Of a DNA stretch of 64,000 nucleotides, positions 60,088 to 64,000 are shown in pieces. Within the stretch, counting starts at the first letter, position 1, and each line of letters starts with the position of its first letter. The notes beneath the pieces are model-generated. The model did not search any database. It was not told the origin of the DNA and worked only from the letters and a program-made list of their open reading frames with translations. The stretch covers positions 1 to 64,000 of the forward strand of contig JBFWUS010000001.1 of assembly GCA_050247155.1 (NCBI GenBank), in the 5' to 3' direction. Source of the DNA: Mesorhizobium_G sp050247155 (lineage in GTDB: Bacteria > Pseudomonadota > Alphaproteobacteria > Rhizobiales > Rhizobiaceae). The position numbers and the translations under genes were made by a program.

Positions 60088-61083
60088 ATGAACAAATACA
60101 AGGATTTCAGGCTGGCCGTCGCGCCGATGATGGACTGGACGGACCGGCATTGCCGGTTTTTCCATCGTCAACTCACGCGCCGGGCCTTGCTCTACACCGA
60201 AATGGTTGTCGCTGACGCCGTGATCCATGGCGACCGCGAGCGGCTGCTGGGCTTCGATCCTGTGGAGCACCCGGTAGCTTTGCAGCTCGGCGGTTCCGAC
60301 CCGGCCAAACTTTTTGAAGCGACGCGAATCGGCGCGGCTGCTGGCTACGACGAGATCAACCTCAATGTCGGCTGCCCTTCCGACCGCGTGCAGTCAGGCA
60401 CATTCGGCGCCTGCCTGATGCGCACGCCGAAGCTGGTGGCCGGCTGCGTCACGGCCATGAAGGCGGCCGCCGACAATGTTCTCGTAACAGTGAAATGCCG
60501 CATCGGCGTTGACGAGCAGGACCCCGAAGTGGCGCTGGACGACCTGGCTGCGCTTGTGTTCGACGCGGGCGCCGATGCGCTGTGGGTGCATGCGCGCAAG
60601 GCCTGGCTTGAAGGCCTGTCGCCGAAGCAAAACCGCGACATCCCGCCACTGGATTACGACCGCGTCTATCGCCTGAAACAAAAATATCCGCAAAAATTCA
60701 TCGGCATCAATGGCGGCATCGCATCGTTGGACGAGGCTGTCGGACATCTCGCTCGTGTTGATGGAGCGATGCTTGGCCGCGCCGCCTACCACACGCCAGG
60801 CTGCCTGGCCGACGCTGACGCACGCCTCTATGGCGAACCGGCGCGGCCCGTCGACTGGGATGCGCTGCTGGAGACCATGTGCGACTACGCTGACCGGCAT
60901 ATCGCGCAAGGCGGGCGGCTCGGCCATGTCACGCGTCATATGGTAGGCCTATTTCACGGCCAGCCGGGCGCTCGCCGTTTCCGCCAGATTCTGTCAACCG
61001 ACGCGACACGGCCTGGGGCGGGATCGGAAGTGTTGCGGGCGGCCTTTGCCTCGGTACTGGAAGAGGACGTGCGGGCCGCCTAG
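60088..61083 (+). CDS. dusA: tRNA-dihydrouridine synthase A
   Basis: This 331-residue FMN enzyme reduces U20/U20a in tRNA. FRLAVAPMMDWTDRHCRFFHRQ is the start, with NLNVGCPSDRVQSGTFGACLM (catalytic Cys in NVGCPSDR), VKCRIGVD, and the family-A INGGI and MLGRAAYHTP. ATG 60088 has AGGA four bases upstream. The 5' end of dusA around APMMDWTD is the attachment site used by a known class of genomic islands. Here the gene is intact although an integrase remnant lies directly upstream. Confidence 0.95.
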   Translation: MNKYKDFRLAVAPMMDWTDRHCRFFHRQLTRRALLYTEMVVADAVIHGDRERLLGFDPVEHPVALQLGGSDPAKLFEATRIGAAAGYDEINLNVGCPSDRVQSGTFGACLMRTPKLVAGCVTAMKAAADNVLVTVKCRIGVDEQDPEVALDDLAALVFDAGADALWVHARKAWLEGLSPKQNRDIPPLDYDRVYRLKQKYPQKFIGINGGIASLDEAVGHLARVDGAMLGRAAYHTPGCLADADARLYGEPARPVDWDALLETMCDYADRHIAQGGRLGHVTRHMVGLFHGQPGARRFRQILSTDATRPGAGSEVLRAAFASVLEEDVRAA

Positions 61084-61217
61084 GTCGAGGCGGCGCCGAT
61101 TCGTCCAGGTCGTTTGTGACGCCGCTCGGGCACCCGAGCGCATTCGGTCGGCACAAAAAAAGAACGCGGGATAGATAGCGCATTTAAAACAATGGCTTGA
61201 TGCCTCTTGCAAAATGT

Positions 61218-61232
61218 GAACAAAACAGGTAC
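61218..61232. promoter_or_regulatory. LexA-type SOS box upstream of recA (imperfect)
   Basis: GAAC, seven bases, GTAC. The alphaproteobacterial LexA box is GAAC-N7-GAAC (or GTTC-N7-GTTC); one base of the second half differs. It lies 58 bases before the recA start, in the expected place. Confidence 0.5.
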
Positions 61233-61289
61233 AAATAATGCCTTGAAGACAGCCATTCGGCCTTCTTTGCCACCCAGGGGATATGTATC

Positions 61290-62381
61290 ATGGCGCAGAA
61301 CTCGTTGCGACTCGTAGAAGACAAGGACAGCAAGTCGGTGGACAAATCGAAGGCATTGGATGCCGCGCTGTCGCAGATCGAGCGCGCCTTTGGCAAAGGC
61401 TCGATCATGAAGCTCGGCAAGAACGAGCAGGTAATCGAGATCGAAACGGTGTCGACCGGTTCGCTGAGCCTCGACATCGCGCTCGGCGTTGGCGGTCTGC
61501 CGCGCGGCCGTATTGTTGAAATTTACGGGCCGGAAAGCTCGGGCAAGACGACGATGGCGCTGCACACCATTGCGGAGGCGCAAAAGAAGGGCGGCATCTG
61601 CGCCTTCGTCGATGCCGAACATGCGCTCGATCCCGTCTATGCCCGCAAGCTTGGCGTCGATCTCGAAAACCTGCTGATTTCGCAGCCGGATACGGGCGAG
61701 CAGGCGCTGGAAATCTGCGACACGCTGGTGCGTTCCGGCGCCATCGACGTGCTTGTGGTCGACTCGGTGGCGGCGCTCACGCCGCGTGCCGAAATCGAGG
61801 GTGAGATGGGCGAGTCGCTGCCCGGTCTGCAGGCGCGACTGATGAGCCAGGCGCTGCGCAAGCTCACCGCGTCGATCTCGCGTTCCAACACCATGGTTAT
61901 CTTCATCAACCAGATCCGCATGAAGATCGGCGTCATGTACGGCTCGCCAGAAACGACGACGGGCGGCAATGCGCTGAAATTCTATGCTTCGGTGCGCTTG
62001 GACATCCGCCGCATCGGCTCGGTCAAGGATCGCGACGAGGTCGTCGGCAACCAGACCCGCGTGAAAGTGGTGAAGAACAAGCTGGCGCCGCCTTTTAAGC
62101 AGGTCGAATTCGACATCATGTATGGCGAGGGCGTATCGAAAACGGGCGAACTGATCGATCTCGGCGTCAAGGCCGGCGTGGTGGAGAAGTCAGGCGCCTG
62201 GTTCTCCTATAATTCCCAGCGTCTAGGTCAGGGCCGAGAGAACGCGAAGCTGTTCCTGAAGGAGAACCCCGAGGCCGCGCGCGAGATCGAGTTGGCGCTG
62301 CGCCAGAATGCCGGCCTGATCGCCGAAAAGTTTTTGGAAAATGGCGGTCCCGGCGAACTCGGCGATACGGCTGAAATGTAG
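61290..62381 (+). CDS. recA: Recombinase A
   Basis: The protein is 363 residues. It forms filaments on single-stranded DNA for recombination and for LexA cleavage. Walker A GPESSGKTT is at residues 80-88; VDAEHALDP, DSVAALTPRAE and the L2/ATP-cap regions are all intact. The C-terminal tail is acidic-short. AGGGG lies before the ATG with nine bases between. An imperfect LexA box and a terminator frame the gene. The order recA - alaS is usual in alphaproteobacteria. Confidence 0.97.
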   Translation: MAQNSLRLVEDKDSKSVDKSKALDAALSQIERAFGKGSIMKLGKNEQVIEIETVSTGSLSLDIALGVGGLPRGRIVEIYGPESSGKTTMALHTIAEAQKKGGICAFVDAEHALDPVYARKLGVDLENLLISQPDTGEQALEICDTLVRSGAIDVLVVDSVAALTPRAEIEGEMGESLPGLQARLMSQALRKLTASISRSNTMVIFINQIRMKIGVMYGSPETTTGGNALKFYASVRLDIRRIGSVKDRDEVVGNQTRVKVVKNKLAPPFKQVEFDIMYGEGVSKTGELIDLGVKAGVVEKSGAWFSYNSQRLGQGRENAKLFLKENPEAAREIELALRQNAGLIAEKFLENGGPGELGDTAEM

Positions 62382-62421
62382 GTTGAGTGCCGGCAGTCGC
62401 GCCGGAGGTATTCTTTGCTTC

Positions 62422-62455
62422 AACCGCCGGGTTTCCCCCGGCGGTTTTGTTTTTT
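62422..62455 (+). terminator. Rho-independent terminator after recA
   Basis: A ten-base stem AACCGCCGGG/CCCGGCGGTT with a five-base loop is followed by TTGTTTTTT. It lies 40 bases after the recA stop. Confidence 0.85.
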
Positions 62456-62542
62456 CGGACCTCTTTAAGCGCGTAAGTCTGGGATGAGTGACATTCCTAG
62501 ACAGCTTATGCGGTGGCGGCTAAAAGCGCTGATCCTGATGAT

Positions 62543-62572
62543 GCCGTGCCTTAAAGCACGGCGGTTTTTTTG
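62543..62572 (+). terminator. Second hairpin terminator before alaS
   Basis: GCCGTGC/GCACGGC around a six-base loop, followed by GGTTTTTTTG, 17 bases before alaS. It lies downstream of any alaS promoter in this gap unless that promoter is within it, so it may be an attenuator or end a small RNA. Confidence 0.65.
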
Positions 62573-62588
62573 TTTGTGAAAGCAGATC

Positions 62589-64000
62589 ATGAGCGGCGTA
62601 AACGAGATCCGGTCCACCTTCCTGGACTATTTTAAGAAGAACGGACACGAGGTTGTGGCCTCGAGCCCGCTGGTGCCGCGCAATGACCCGACGCTGATGT
62701 TTGCCAATTCGGGTATGGTGCAGTTCAAGAATGTTTTTACCGGCATCGAGAAGCGTCCCTATGTTCGCGCCACGACGGCGCAGAAGAGCGTTCGCGCCGG
62801 CGGCAAGCACAACGATCTCGACAATGTCGGTTATACGGCGCGCCATCTCACCTTTTTCGAGATGCTCGGCAATTTCTCCTTCGGCGACTATTTCAAGGAG
62901 CGCGCCATTGAGTTGGCCTGGAACCTGATCACCAAGGATTTCGGGCTTCCGAAGGACAAGTTGCTGGTCACCGTCTACCACACGGACGATCAGGCGTTCG
63001 ATCTGTGGAAGAAGATCGCCGGTTTTTCGGACGACCGCATCATCCGCATCCCGACCTCGGACAATTTCTGGGCGATGGGTGACACCGGTCCATGCGGTCC
63101 ATGCTCGGAGATTTTCATCGATCGCGGCGAGCACATCTGGGGCGGGCCGCCCGGTAGTCCAGAGGAGGATGGCGACCGCTTCCTAGAGTTCTGGAACCTC
63201 GTCTTCATGCAATATGAGCAGGTGACGAAGGAAGAGCGCGTCGACCTGCCGCGCCCGTCCATCGACACGGGCATGGGCCTGGAGCGCATGGCTTCGATCC
63301 TGCAAGGGGTCGAAAGCGTCTTCGAAACGGACCTGTTCCGTCACCTGATCGATGCGGCGGCGTCGGCGCTGGGACACGGACCGGATGGCGAGAACACGGC
63401 ATCGTTCCGGGTCATTGCCGATCACCTTCGCTCGTCCTGCTTCCTGATCGCGGACGGCGTACTGCCGTCCAACGAGGGCAGGGGTTATGTGCTGCGCCGC
63501 ATCATGCGCCGCGCCATGCGCCACGGGCAATTGCTTGGCGCGTCCGAGCCGCTGATGTGGAAGCTGGTGCCTGCGCTGGTGCGCGAAATGGGCCAGGCCT
63601 ATCCGGAACTGGTGCGCGGCGAAGCGCTGATCACCGAAACGCTGAAGCTGGAAGAATCCCGCTTCCGCAAGACGCTTTCGCGTGGCCTTGGCTTGCTGGA
63701 AGACGCGACGGCAAATCTCAAAGCTGGAGACATGCTGGATGGCGAAACCGCCTTCAAGCTCTACGACACCTATGGTTTCCCGCTCGATCTGACGCAGGAT
63801 GCGCTGCGCCAGCGCGACATTTCCGTCAATCTCGACGGTTTTCAGGATGCGATGGAGCGCCAGAAGGCGGAAGCTCGTAAGAATTGGGCAGGCTCGGGCG
63901 AAGCCGCGACCGAGACGATCTGGTTCGCTCTGCGCGAAAAATTCGGCGCGACCGAGTTCCTCGGCTATGACACGGAGCAGGCGGAAGGCGTCGTGCTGGC
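62589..64000 (+). CDS. alaS: Alanyl-tRNA synthetase (5' part, runs off the window)
   Basis: About 470 of the expected 880 residues lie in the window. The start reads SGVNEIRSTFLDYFKKNGH; the class II core follows with SSPLVPRNDPTLMFANSGMVQFKNVF, TTAQKSVRAGGKHNDLDNVG (motif 1/2 region), and DTGMGLERMASILQG (motif 3). After that ENTASFRVIADHLRSSCFLIADG belongs to the tRNA-recognition part. The reading frame remains open at base 64000, so the editing and C-Ala domains lie outside. Confidence 0.97.
   Translation, partial: MSGVNEIRSTFLDYFKKNGHEVVASSPLVPRNDPTLMFANSGMVQFKNVFTGIEKRPYVRATTAQKSVRAGGKHNDLDNVGYTARHLTFFEMLGNFSFGDYFKERAIELAWNLITKDFGLPKDKLLVTVYHTDDQAFDLWKKIAGFSDDRIIRIPTSDNFWAMGDTGPCGPCSEIFIDRGEHIWGGPPGSPEEDGDRFLEFWNLVFMQYEQVTKEERVDLPRPSIDTGMGLERMASILQGVESVFETDLFRHLIDAAASALGHGPDGENTASFRVIADHLRSSCFLIADGVLPSNEGRGYVLRRIMRRAMRHGQLLGASEPLMWKLVPALVREMGQAYPELVRGEALITETLKLEESRFRKTLSRGLGLLEDATANLKAGDMLDGETAFKLYDTYGFPLDLTQDALRQRDISVNLDGFQDAMERQKAEARKNWAGSGEAATETIWFALREKFGATEFLGYDTEQAEGVVL

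Noticed and set aside
62484..62582. 32-codon frame between recA and alaS as an alaS leader peptide
   Set aside because: Only two alanine codons and no good ribosome-binding site. It overlaps the terminator hairpin, so it was not annotated as a gene.

Overview
The window looks like chromosomal DNA of a GC-rich alphaproteobacterium of the Hyphomicrobiales (Rhizobiales), most probably Mesorhizobium or a close Phyllobacteriaceae relative. The case rests on the order DUF1476 - purC - purS - purQ with bolA, grxD and purL nearby, a type-2 argC next to speB, recA followed by alaS, coxDE/XdhC maturation genes, and small intergenic palindromic repeats of rhizobial style. This is recognition from memory, not a database result. 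Most genes are housekeeping. Many neighbours are translationally coupled by ATGA or TGATG overlaps.

Layout. 0-3.3 kb: two permeases and the periplasmic protein of a BMP-type ABC importer. 3.4-5.6 kb (minus): a GT2 - ChbG/YdjC deacetylase - GtrA operon that may modify a polyprenyl-linked sugar. 5.7-9.8 kb: ttcA, an MFS exporter, grxD, a phosphodiester glycosidase, bolA. 9.8-14 kb: purL and a DEAD-box helicase. 14-19 kb: an MFS transporter, a VOC protein, an RBBP9-type hydrolase, an HpcH/HpaI aldolase, DUF1476, and an unexplained hairpin-rich 0.58 kb stretch. 19.3-24.5 kb: purC, purS, purQ and (minus) purB with a phosphoesterase and a second RBBP9-type hydrolase. 24.5-28.4 kb: DUF2259, a P1 peptidase coupled to an orphan substrate-binding protein, and small membrane proteins. 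28.7-34.8 kb: flavin reductase, then a maturation operon for a xanthine/CO-dehydrogenase-type molybdoenzyme (MoxR, a DUF4258 toxin-like pair, CoxE-type VWA, two XdhC proteins, a MoeA/MocA fusion).

34.8-47 kb: hydrolase, DUF1176, tRNA-Pro(GGG), then an exopolysaccharide region (O-antigen ligase, WcaJ-type initiator, GT4, Wza-type exporter, ExoP-like co-polymerase with a degraded ATPase site, GNAT, polysaccharide deacetylase). 47-52 kb: DUF2842, ctaA, an aminoglycoside-phosphotransferase-like kinase, argC, speB, trmO and a Mop molybdate-binding protein. 52-59.5 kb: an AcoR-like regulator without AAA+ domain, hemP, an aldehyde dehydrogenase with its DUF779 partner, MarR plus hydrolase, and GntR plus nagA. 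59.5-64 kb: a decayed tyrosine integrase immediately upstream of dusA, then recA and the start of alaS, which runs off the window.

The least ordinary things are: the integrase remnant at dusA with a set of GTACTGC repeats; the toxin-antitoxin-like pair inside the cox operon; three families of palindromic repeats, one of which appears to supply the start of a secreted hydrolase and another the stop codon of a glycosidase; a well-formed Mo-box upstream of mop; a perfect CtrA-type site in the exopolysaccharide promoter region; and the hairpin-rich stretch at 17.4-17.65 kb. I saw no CRISPR array, no rRNA and no intact mobile element.
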